A program made the translations under genes and the position numbers. From Planktothrix rubescens CCAP 1459/22 (lineage in GTDB: Bacteria; Cyanobacteriota; Cyanobacteriia; Cyanobacteriales; Microcoleaceae), in contig LR882958.1 in assembly GCA_904830895.1 (NCBI GenBank), positions 4,235,501-4,299,500 on the forward strand: a stretch of 64,000 nucleotides of DNA. The letters run 5' to 3'. Every line of letters starts with the position of its first letter. The stretch's first letter is position 1. Below are positions 57,125 through 64,000 of this stretch, one piece after another. Below the pieces are notes generated by a model. That model had not been told where the DNA came from, did not search any database, and saw nothing but the letters and a program-made list of their open reading frames with translations.

Positions 57125-57310
57125 GTTTTATTCCTCAAAATTTATGGTTTACACAAATTAGGTCTATACGGATCGCAATCCTAATTCCCTCCACCTTACC
57201 ACAACCCCAATAACAAAGTCGATTAAAACCATGATAAATTAACAAAAGGAGTTGTGATATTTCATTGTAAACAAAAAGACCAAACTTTAACGGTTAAGGA
57301 TTTTTATTGT

Positions 57311-58402
57311 ATGAGCTTGAGCGTGATTTTGTTACTGATAGCGGGTTTAGTCTTACTGGTTTTGGGTGCGGAACTATTAGTCCGTGGAGCTTCAACCATT
57401 GCTTCAATTTTGGGAATTCCTTCCTTACTTGTGGGCCTAACAATTGTTGCTTACGGAACCAGTTCTCCAGAAATGTCAGTTAGTATTCAATCGAGTTTAG
57501 CAGGTCAAGCGGATATCGCCTTGGGAAATGTTGTCGGGAGTAATATTTTTAATGTGTTAATCATATTAGGAATTTCGGCTTTAATTGCTCCTTTAATGGT
57601 AGCTAATCAGTTAATTCGGTTAGATGTTCCGATTATGATTGGGGTGTCTGTTTTGACCTTAATGTTTGGCAGTGATGGTACAATTAGTCGGGTTGATGGA
57701 ACGATTTTATTTATTGGGGCAATTGTTTATACTCTGTTTTTAATTTATGAAGCCAAGAAACAAAAAAATGATGAATCAAACGAAAATGAATCCCGGAGTA
57801 AGATTGAAAATACTCCAAAAAACTGGATCATTAATATTGGCTTAATTATTGTCGGATTAGTCTTGCTTGTTCAAGGATCTAATTGGCTAGTTGAAAGTTC
57901 AATTTCCATCGCTAGAGCCATTGGAGTCAGTGAATTAGTCATCGGATTAACTATTGTAGCCGCAGGAACTTCCCTGCCAGAATTAGCCAGTTCTGTTGTG
58001 GCTACGATTAAAGGAGAACGGGATATTGCTGTGGGTAATGTCATCGGTAGCAATATTTTTAATATCCTGGCAGTTTTAGGACTCTCCTCTGCTATTTCCC
58101 CAGCCGGAATCAATGTTTCTACTGCGGCTTTAAATTTTGATATTCCAGTTATGATTGCAGTGGCAATTTCCTGTTTCCCGATTTTTTATACGGGCAAATC
58201 TATTGACCGTTGGGAAGGTATACTTTTCTTAGCCTATTATTTTGCCTACGCTACCTATTTAATTCTCGATTCTTCAAAACATTCTCAACTTCCCATGTTT
58301 AATTTGGTGATGATCGGTTTTGTAATTCCAATTACAATTATTACTTTAATTGTCACCACAGTCCGCAGCTATCAAACCAAACGCAAACGTTTAAACTCTT
58401 AA
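57311..58402 (+). CDS. Calcium/sodium antiporter (CaCA superfamily)
   Basis: 363 aa from ATG 57311, preceded by AGGA at a proper distance; an upstream GTG 57254 sits too close to its AGGAG and would add a polar lead. Two inverted halves each carry the alpha-repeat ion site: GLTIVAYGTSSPEMSVSIQSSLAGQADIALGNVVGSNIFN and GLTIVAAGTSLPELASSVVATIKGERDIAVGNVIGSNIFN. Ten or so membrane segments. YrbG-like; exchanges Na+ or H+ for Ca2+. All conserved residues are present. Confidence 0.94.
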   Translation: MSLSVILLLIAGLVLLVLGAELLVRGASTIASILGIPSLLVGLTIVAYGTSSPEMSVSIQSSLAGQADIALGNVVGSNIFNVLIILGISALIAPLMVANQLIRLDVPIMIGVSVLTLMFGSDGTISRVDGTILFIGAIVYTLFLIYEAKKQKNDESNENESRSKIENTPKNWIINIGLIIVGLVLLVQGSNWLVESSISIARAIGVSELVIGLTIVAAGTSLPELASSVVATIKGERDIAVGNVIGSNIFNILAVLGLSSAISPAGINVSTAALNFDIPVMIAVAISCFPIFYTGKSIDRWEGILFLAYYFAYATYLILDSSKHSQLPMFNLVMIGFVIPITIITLIVTTVRSYQTKRKRLNS

Positions 58403-58493
58403 GCATACCTAACTCCCCTTTTCTGCTAGGGGAGAGATTATTATCTGTAAACAAATAAAACAGCCTGATTATTGGGTCTTAACTTAAGAAGAT

Positions 58494-58517
58494 AAAGACG
58501 CGCTAGAGCACGTCTTT
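58494..58517. repeat. Palindromic repeat AAAGACGCGC-TAGA-GCACGTCTTT
   Basis: Nearly perfect arms of ten bases. Related to the element at 32324-32343, sharing AGACGYGC and GCRCGTCT. It lies between convergent genes and could terminate both. Confidence 0.65.
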
Positions 58518-58526
58518 ACAACAGAA

Positions 58527-59609
58527 TTAATTCCCTAAACAAATCCCCATACTTTGGGCCGTTTCTACTAAAATATCATCAGCATTAACAGCCCGATATT
58601 GAGCGATCGCATCCAAAATCGGAATACTCGATACATTCCGATCTCGCCAAACGACAACCCGATCATAATTCTCCTCAAGAATCAAATCCACCGCCGCCAC
58701 TCCAAAAGCAGAAGCGATAATTCGATCAATGGGTGAAGGAGTTCCCCCCCGTTGAATATGACCGAGAACAGTAACCCGCGTTTCTGCACCACTGCGATCG
58801 CAAATTTCATCGGCCAGATATTGTCCAATGCCCCCTAAACGAGCTTGTCCCATACGATTAATCATCGTCACAGGTTCTCCCGTTTCCGTTTTAACCGCCT
58901 CTGCAACAACAACTAAACAATAGTTTTTCCCTTGTTTTTGTCGTTCTGCAATATGCTGACAAATGCTATCCAAACTATAAGGAATTTCAGGAATCAGAAT
59001 AATATCCGCACCGCCAGCAATTCCCGCATGGAGGGCAATATGTCCCGCATCTCGGCCCATGACTTCTAAAATCATCACGCGACTGTGACTAGCGGCGGTA
59101 AAATGCAGGCGATCTAATGCTTCAGTGACGATATCAACGGCGGTACTAAACCCAATAGATAAATCCGTGCTACCCACGTCATTATCAATGGTTTTAGGAA
59201 TCCCAATTAAGTTGATATTTCCCTGTTGGGCAATGCGTCGCAAAATCGCTAAACTGCCATCTCCACCGATACCAATTAAAGCATTCAGTCCTAAGAGATT
59301 ATAGCCTTCGATAATCTCCTCGGAGCGATCCAACAAACTTCCATCCGGCATCGGAAAGGCAAAGGGATCACCCTTATTGGTGGTTCCCAAAATTGTCCCC
59401 CCGGCGGTGAGAATATTATCAACTTTATCAATAGTCAGAGGAACACTGTTAACAGGACGAGTCATTAACCCTTGGGTGGCTTCTCGAATACCGAAGACTT
59501 CCCACCCCAAGATTCCTGCCGCCCGATAAACCACAGCCCGAATTGCTGCGTTTAAACCTGCACAGTCCCCCCCACTGGTTAAAATACCAATGCGTTTGTG
59601 TTCTACCAT
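58527..59609 (-). CDS. pfkA: ATP-dependent 6-phosphofructokinase
   Basis: 360 aa. GILTSGGDCAGLNAAIRAVV (ATP site), ALIGIGGDGSL (GGDGS marks the ATP rather than PPi type), GIPKTIDNDVGSTDLSIGFSTAV (catalytic), EVMGRDAGHIALHAGI and VLGHIQRGGTPSPIDR are all intact. It commits fructose-6-phosphate to glycolysis. Slightly longer than the E. coli enzyme (320 aa), as in many cyanobacteria. Stands alone. Confidence 0.96.
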   Translation of the reverse strand: MVEHKRIGILTSGGDCAGLNAAIRAVVYRAAGILGWEVFGIREATQGLMTRPVNSVPLTIDKVDNILTAGGTILGTTNKGDPFAFPMPDGSLLDRSEEIIEGYNLLGLNALIGIGGDGSLAILRRIAQQGNINLIGIPKTIDNDVGSTDLSIGFSTAVDIVTEALDRLHFTAASHSRVMILEVMGRDAGHIALHAGIAGGADIILIPEIPYSLDSICQHIAERQKQGKNYCLVVVAEAVKTETGEPVTMINRMGQARLGGIGQYLADEICDRSGAETRVTVLGHIQRGGTPSPIDRIIASAFGVAAVDLILEENYDRVVVWRDRNVSSIPILDAIAQYRAVNADDILVETAQSMGICLGN

Positions 59610-59739
59610 GTTTGGCGAATTCTGGATTTACAGATGCAAATTTTAGATTACATCCGATTGGCAAATGATTGACAAATCTTTGCTCATCTTTAATATTTTA
59701 ATCAGGAATCGGCAGGCAGAATAACCGGATATACGCGGA

Positions 59740-60300
59740 TCAATCTGCTGAAATCATGGCTTCAATGGGAATCTGGATATCTGGAAATGCTAGGGGTGTA
59801 ACTTCACCTTCGGTTAAGGTGATTTTGGAGCCATATTCGCTATCCCTGGGGTCACGATAAATAATTAGTTCCCGGCGCTGTAAGTTAACTAACCAATATT
59901 CGGAGATTCCCGCTTCCGCGTAGATCTGATATTTAACAGTAGAGTCTTTTTCTAAGCTGGAGTTGGAGTATTCTATCACCCAGAAAATATTCTCAGGATA
60001 GGGATGATGACTGAGATATTCCCGCCCCAAACGTTCCACAATAGCGATATCAGGTTCGGGTTCGGAGTCATTGGCAAGGGTAATGGGTTTAGCTGGGCTG
60101 ACTAAAGCGCGATCGCCAAGTATCCGCATGAGGTACTCGCCAGCAGTTCGACTATAGTAGGCGTGGGGTTCTCCTTCTGGGGACATTTGAACAATTTCTC
60201 CATGTAGTAGTTCAACGGGGCGCTCGTCGAGTAGACCCATTTCGACAATGCGGTGATAGTCGTCTAGTTTCCATTTTGCGATCGATATAGTCATCTTCAT
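59740..60300 (-). CDS. Uma2 family (DUF820) endonuclease-like protein
   Basis: 186 aa from ATG 60300 (TTG codons lie just upstream; ATG 60294 is also possible). Uma2 core: PEPDIAIVERLGREY, IFWVIEYSNSSLEKDSTVKYQIYAEAGISEYWLVNLQRREL. The catalytic Glu and Lys positions are present. Its 5' end and upstream sequence are echoed, decayed, at 61350-61406, beyond the DUF2726 gene. Function unknown. Confidence 0.87.
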   Translation of the reverse strand: MKMTISIAKWKLDDYHRIVEMGLLDERPVELLHGEIVQMSPEGEPHAYYSRTAGEYLMRILGDRALVSPAKPITLANDSEPEPDIAIVERLGREYLSHHPYPENIFWVIEYSNSSLEKDSTVKYQIYAEAGISEYWLVNLQRRELIIYRDPRDSEYGSKITLTEGEVTPLAFPDIQIPIEAMISAD

Positions 60301-60348
60301 CAACAATTAGGAGTGGGTATTTTTAAGATAGCGGATTTAAGTTCCCTA

Positions 60349-61197
60349 TTATACTATCTCTTTTATCAATTTCATAAATTCGCTCCTTCCTTGATTATCT
60401 GATATTTTTCTAATTCTATAAAGTTTTTGTCCTGCTAAACCAAAAATCTTGTCTTTATAATTGTCCCTTTTTTGTTGTTCAAATGAATCATGATAAGAGC
60501 TATCTAACTCGAAGAATTTAGTCGGTTTATAGTTATTATGCTGATCGAATACTACACAATCAATAATTCCTCTAAAGAAAAAACTTCTCTCCTCTTGAGA
60601 TAAACCGTTCTTAATTTTTTCAAAGTCAATAACGCAACTTAGTGCAACGTTCGGATAAACAACGAACATCTGAAATACCTCTCTAACCCCCATAAAAAAC
60701 TCAATCTCTTGATTTGACTTGAAAAGACTTGTCGTGCAGTTAACACTGGCTATATCTCTATTCTGTGTAACCCTGATTTGGTTGCTTTGGGAATGCTCTA
60801 AAATTTTTGGCAATGACTCTTGATGAATGTTTATAATTTCAGCACATATCTCATGTTTAGGGCAAAGTTTAGCATATTCATATGCTTTTTCCCCAAATCC
60901 TTGTTTGCTGTATATTTTCACTAATTCAACAACAATTCTGCAAGATCTATCCTCAGATAATTTATAAATTCTACCTTTGTCAAGTAAAAGAATATTTTCT
61001 AAAACGGATTGAATATTATCGTTTTCAATACCTTTGTCTAACTCCTCAAAAAATTCATCTTCAAATGTCTTGACTGCTCTCATTACTAATTCATCTGAGG
61101 ATGCAGCTTTAGAATACTGATAAACAAGTTCTAGCAATTCAGACCATTGCTTGTGAAACGTTAGTTTATAAATACGCTCGTAGTCAATATTGGTCAC
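60349..61197 (-). CDS. Protein with DUF2726-type, restriction-endonuclease-like C-terminus
   Basis: 282 aa from GTG 61197. Residues 1-150 are helical and repeat-like (WSELLELVYQYSKAA, KIYSKQGFGEKAYEYAKLCPKHE). Residues about 168-270 resemble DUF2726: EIEFFMGVREVF, GIIDCVVFDQHNNYKPTKFFELDSSYHD, QKRDNYKDKIFGLAGQKLYRIR. The D...ELD...K layout is that of a PD-(D/E)XK nuclease fold. Codon use is more A/T rich than its neighbours and it lies between two decayed repeats, suggesting recent arrival. Nuclease activity is a family-based guess. Confidence 0.7.
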   Translation of the reverse strand: MTNIDYERIYKLTFHKQWSELLELVYQYSKAASSDELVMRAVKTFEDEFFEELDKGIENDNIQSVLENILLLDKGRIYKLSEDRSCRIVVELVKIYSKQGFGEKAYEYAKLCPKHEICAEIINIHQESLPKILEHSQSNQIRVTQNRDIASVNCTTSLFKSNQEIEFFMGVREVFQMFVVYPNVALSCVIDFEKIKNGLSQEERSFFFRGIIDCVVFDQHNNYKPTKFFELDSSYHDSFEQQKRDNYKDKIFGLAGQKLYRIRKISDNQGRSEFMKLIKEIV

Positions 61198-61949
61198 TAT
61201 GTATTTTTTCCTAAAATTAAAAGATGACAGAATTATTTTAACAAAATTAAGTACCTAGTCAAAATTAATTACTCATTCTCAAATCCAAAAAGATTTATTT
61301 AGCAAGGGTTACAGCGAAAGCGACTAGGTAAACAATTTTGTGCGGGTACTTATAGAGCTATCTTTATCAACAATCTTGACTTGGGTATTCATAACATAGC
61401 GGATTAGGGTGCGATGCGATCCAGGCAAATACAATGATTTTGCTCTATTAATGATATTTAAAAAACATTAGTTGTTACAAAAGTAAGCTAAAGAAAGATA
61501 AATGAGATTGGTATTATAACCTTGCAGTACATGAATTATTAGCTATTAGCTATCAAAATAGGTTTGAAATCTAATATTTTTTGCGATTTAACAACAAAAC
61601 CAAGGTTGTTCGGTATCTTTGACAAGCTGATTGGAATCTGCTGGAGTGGGACATCTATTATCTTTATTTCTCCCTTTGCAATATGCTGTGGGCCAGCAAA
61701 AAGTGCGCCAAGCAAAATAATACGATTAACACCCATGTATGTATTTCCTCGGGCATCAGTGTAACCACCCTGATTAAAGACTAGCACTGGACTTCCCCTA
61801 TTTTAAACCCTGTATATGTTAATCTGTGCCAAGATTGTAATATTTCAGGCTAAAAATTTGTTCATCTTGACTTCCCTCGGTGAATTCTTGGGAAGATTCG
61901 ACCTTTACCCTATTAATTAGAATAATACTCTGATTCAGGAGATTTAATT
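61198..61949. other. 750-base gene-poor stretch
   Basis: At 61350-61406 lies a decayed copy of the Uma2 5' end and upstream region (matching 60285-60339: ATCAACAAT, TGGGTATT, TAGCGGATT in order). A minus-strand 82-codon frame at 61539-61787 with GTG start (GGYTDARGNTYMGVNRIILLG) might be a small gene but has no recognisable relatives or clear ribosome site. The rest is A/T rich without features. Confidence 0.4.
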
Positions 61950-62471
61950 ATGCCACTTGATTTGCCTTTGGTTTTAGTATTTGTGATGATTGCAGGGCTT
62001 ACACCTGCCTTAAAAACGATTTCAAATCCTCCTATTTCTCCATCAGATTCATTCCAATATCCTCCATCTGTAATCCTATCTCAAAACTCGGAATTGACCG
62101 TCAGTGATGTTAAATTAGTGAGATTTGGAGAGAAACCAGTAATTCGTTATTCGATTGAGGGAAAAGTTAAAAATAATAGTTCAACACCGATACGATCACT
62201 AAAAGTTGTTTATCAAGAATATCAACAACAAAATGATCAATTAGTTGAAATAGAAGCCGGGGAAGCAACGGTTAATCCCACGGAACTAAAACCGGGAGAA
62301 ACCGGGATATTTGGTCGAGTTGTCAAGAATCCATCGGAAGTTATTTTAATTGAAAGTATTGTTGCTATGGGTCAGAAAAAAATAACCATTAACCAATGCT
62401 ATGCCAATAATTTGGAACGTCGAGAAATGTGTCGTAGACAATTGAATCCTCAAGCAGTTTATCCTTTATAA
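61950..62471 (+). CDS. Exported protein of unknown function
   Basis: 173 aa, with AGGAG six to ten bases ahead of ATG 61950. N-terminal hydrophobic segment (LPLVLVFVMIAGLTPAL) is a signal peptide or anchor. The mature part (about 45-140) has the feel of an FxLYD-like beta-sandwich: VRFGEKPVIRYSIEGKVKNNSSTPIRSLKVVYQEYQ and ELKPGETGIFGRVVKNP. The C-terminus has two Cys. No family identified with confidence. Confidence 0.72.
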   Translation: MPLDLPLVLVFVMIAGLTPALKTISNPPISPSDSFQYPPSVILSQNSELTVSDVKLVRFGEKPVIRYSIEGKVKNNSSTPIRSLKVVYQEYQQQNDQLVEIEAGEATVNPTELKPGETGIFGRVVKNPSEVILIESIVAMGQKKITINQCYANNLERREMCRRQLNPQAVYPL

Positions 62472-62548
62472 AAAAATATTTGGATCTACCTTACTTGGGT
62501 TAATAAATTGAGCTTATTTGGTAAATTAGTGGGCAATGAGGAAAATTT

Positions 62549-63616
62549 ATGACCGATTCAAATGCCTTTTCACCTAACTACATAACTGCACGAGAACGAT
62601 TTAGAGCAGCATCTTCATCTTTAGGTTATTCTCATACTGCTTATCCTATTAATCAGGTCAGTCCAAAGGGTGAAGAATTAACCATTGATGTTGCAATTAG
62701 TAGTGCTGAGAAATTCAAACGAGTTGTAGTTATCTCTAGTGGTTTGCATGGCGTAGAAGGCTTTCTAGGTTCTGCAATACAACTAATTTTGTTAGAGAAA
62801 CTTAAATCGATTCCATTGTTACCAGCAGATACTAAACTTGTCCTAATTCATGCTCTAAACCCCTATGGTTTTGCATGGCGAAGACGTTGGAATGAAAATA
62901 ATATAGATTTAAACCGTAATTTTTTGTTGTCTGGAAAAGTTTTTGAGGGCAGTCCTCAAGACTATTCTAAATTTAATTCTTTTCTCAACCCAACCTCTCC
63001 TCCATCACTATTTGAACCCTATTTAATTAAGGCTATCTGGCTTATTTTCAGATATGGAATGACCAGTTTAAAAAATACTCTCCCGGTAGGACAATATGAT
63101 TTTCCCAAGGGTCTTTTTTGGGGAGGTCATGCTCCATCCAAAACTCAAGAGATTTTAGCAACTAATCTACCTCTATGGATTAATAATGCTCCAGAGGTAA
63201 TGCACATTGACTTTCACACTGGGTTAGGAGCTTGGGGGACTTATAAACTCTTTCCTAGAGCATCAAAATCGTCTGACCAATTAGTTAAACGATTTGGAGC
63301 GGACGCAATACAATATCTGAGTTCAGAGAGTGTATCATACGAAATTCGTGGGGGTTTGGGAGCGTGGTGTCAAAGCCTTTTACCTGATAGCAACTATGAA
63401 TGTCTGACAGCAGAGTTTGGCACATACTCACTCATTCAAGTCCTAAAGGCATTGCGGGCTGAAAATCGGGCTTATTTCTGGGGTAAACCGCACCAGAATT
63501 ATGAATGGACAAAACACCAATTGCTAGAAATGTTTGCACCTGAATCTCCAAAGTGGCGAGAGCAATGTTTAACTCAGGGAATTGATATTTGTAAACAAGC
63601 TTTGATGAATGAATAG
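62549..63616 (+). CDS. M14-family-like metallopeptidase (DUF2817)
   Basis: 355 aa. Zinc-carboxypeptidase landmarks: SSGLHGVEGFLGSAIQ (HxxE zinc ligands), HALNPYGFAWRRRWNENNIDLNRNFL (substrate-binding Arg/Asn), and VMHIDFHTGLGAWGTY (third zinc ligand). A Glu near the end (LTAEFGTYS) can be the general base. This is the DUF2817 branch of M14. No signal peptide, so cytosolic. The ceramidase-like gene starts 57 bp after the stop. Confidence 0.9.
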   Translation: MTDSNAFSPNYITARERFRAASSSLGYSHTAYPINQVSPKGEELTIDVAISSAEKFKRVVVISSGLHGVEGFLGSAIQLILLEKLKSIPLLPADTKLVLIHALNPYGFAWRRRWNENNIDLNRNFLLSGKVFEGSPQDYSKFNSFLNPTSPPSLFEPYLIKAIWLIFRYGMTSLKNTLPVGQYDFPKGLFWGGHAPSKTQEILATNLPLWINNAPEVMHIDFHTGLGAWGTYKLFPRASKSSDQLVKRFGADAIQYLSSESVSYEIRGGLGAWCQSLLPDSNYECLTAEFGTYSLIQVLKALRAENRAYFWGKPHQNYEWTKHQLLEMFAPESPKWREQCLTQGIDICKQALMNE

Positions 63617-63673
63617 GACTTGCTCTTACTCTCTTTTTTGATTCATCAAGATAAGCTATTGAGGAAGTTAGTT

Positions 63674-63976
63674 ATGGATTATATTGATTTGTACTGTGAA
63701 CGTTTGGCTCCAGGTTTAACAGGTGAACCTCTCAATGCTTTGTCAAATGTTGCTTTTTTTATTGCAGCTTTGGCTATCTTAAATTTAGCCCGTCATCAAC
63801 AAAAGATTGCAACTGAAATTTGGCTGCTCATAGGATTAATGCTTGCTATTGGAACCGGAAGTACCCTATTTCATACCTTTGCCACTCAATGGTCAAATAG
63901 GCTTGATGTTATACCTATTCTTTTGTTTCAACTGTGCTTTCTCTGGCTATACACTCGTCGAAATTTTGAGAATTAA
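63674..63976 (+). CDS. Short ceramidase-like membrane protein, probably truncated
   Basis: 100 aa from ATG 63674 with GAGG in front (the frame is open further upstream but unlikely coding). It starts like bacterial ceramidase-family proteins: DLYCERLAPGLTGEPLNALSNVAFFIAALAIL, then GTGSTLFHTFATQWSNRLDVIPILLFQLCFLWLY, with the expected His and Asp of the zinc site. Family members are about 200-220 aa with a second His-rich half; here TAA comes at half length. It may be a truncated gene, or the remainder may continue in another frame past the window edge. Confidence 0.65.
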   Translation: MDYIDLYCERLAPGLTGEPLNALSNVAFFIAALAILNLARHQQKIATEIWLLIGLMLAIGTGSTLFHTFATQWSNRLDVIPILLFQLCFLWLYTRRNFEN

Positions 63977-64000
63977 ACCCTTATTTACAGGGATTTTAAT

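Overview
The window looks like chromosomal DNA of a low-GC filamentous cyanobacterium, probably Oscillatoriales and Planktothrix-like (the genus is inference). Supporting signs are frequent HIP1-type GCGATCGC octamers, a CrtD-type carotenoid desaturase, class I FBPase, DUF928 and DUF1269 proteins, three Uma2-family genes, FecR/CHAT proteins, CHASE2 and CBS/PAS/GAF signalling proteins, IS200/IS605 debris and short tandem repeats between genes. No rRNA, tRNA, CRISPR array or intact transposase was found.

Layout. 1-6.5 kb: a two-gene minus-strand operon of unrecognised proteins. One is about 1044 aa with a C-terminus that reads like an inactive RNase H/PIWI fold; the other is a large SF2-like helicase cut by the window edge. 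It is the best candidate here for an undescribed, possibly defensive, system. 6.5-9.5 kb: Uma2, rlmN and an amino-acid ABC permease. 9.6-17.0 kb: a signalling cassette (Clp-N protein, kinase-TPR-WD40 membrane protein, FHA-kinase) lying between two 194-198 bp direct repeats, each carrying a broken toxin gene. 17-25 kb: a chemoreceptor-like protein, a 1601-aa CBS/GAF/PAS hybrid kinase, a REC-kinase and an IS200/IS605 relic. 25-35 kb: the amino-acid ABC ATPase, a MITE-like palindrome, crtD, a 1436-aa UvrD-like helicase, rhodanese, desaturase and fbp.

35-64 kb: dnaJ-like and dnaK genes; a conserved hypothetical with a hairpin-rich leader; Uma2; an RTX-CAP secreted protein; a TPR-methyltransferase; divergent FecR and CHAT-TPR genes; a toxin-antitoxin pair; DUF928 plus CHASE2-cyclase; dusB; a cyclic-nucleotide-gated channel; arsS and a TVP38-type membrane protein; DUF1269; a Ca2+/Na+ antiporter; pfkA; Uma2; a DUF2726 nuclease-like protein; a secreted protein; an M14-like peptidase; and a short ceramidase-like protein.

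Themes. Housekeeping genes are interspersed with signal-transduction genes (two Ser/Thr kinases, hybrid kinases, a nucleotide cyclase about 1.5 kb from a cyclic-nucleotide-gated channel) and conflict-type genes (helicases, broken and intact toxin-antitoxin modules, a CHAT protease). All functional statements rest on motifs read by eye; no database search was run.
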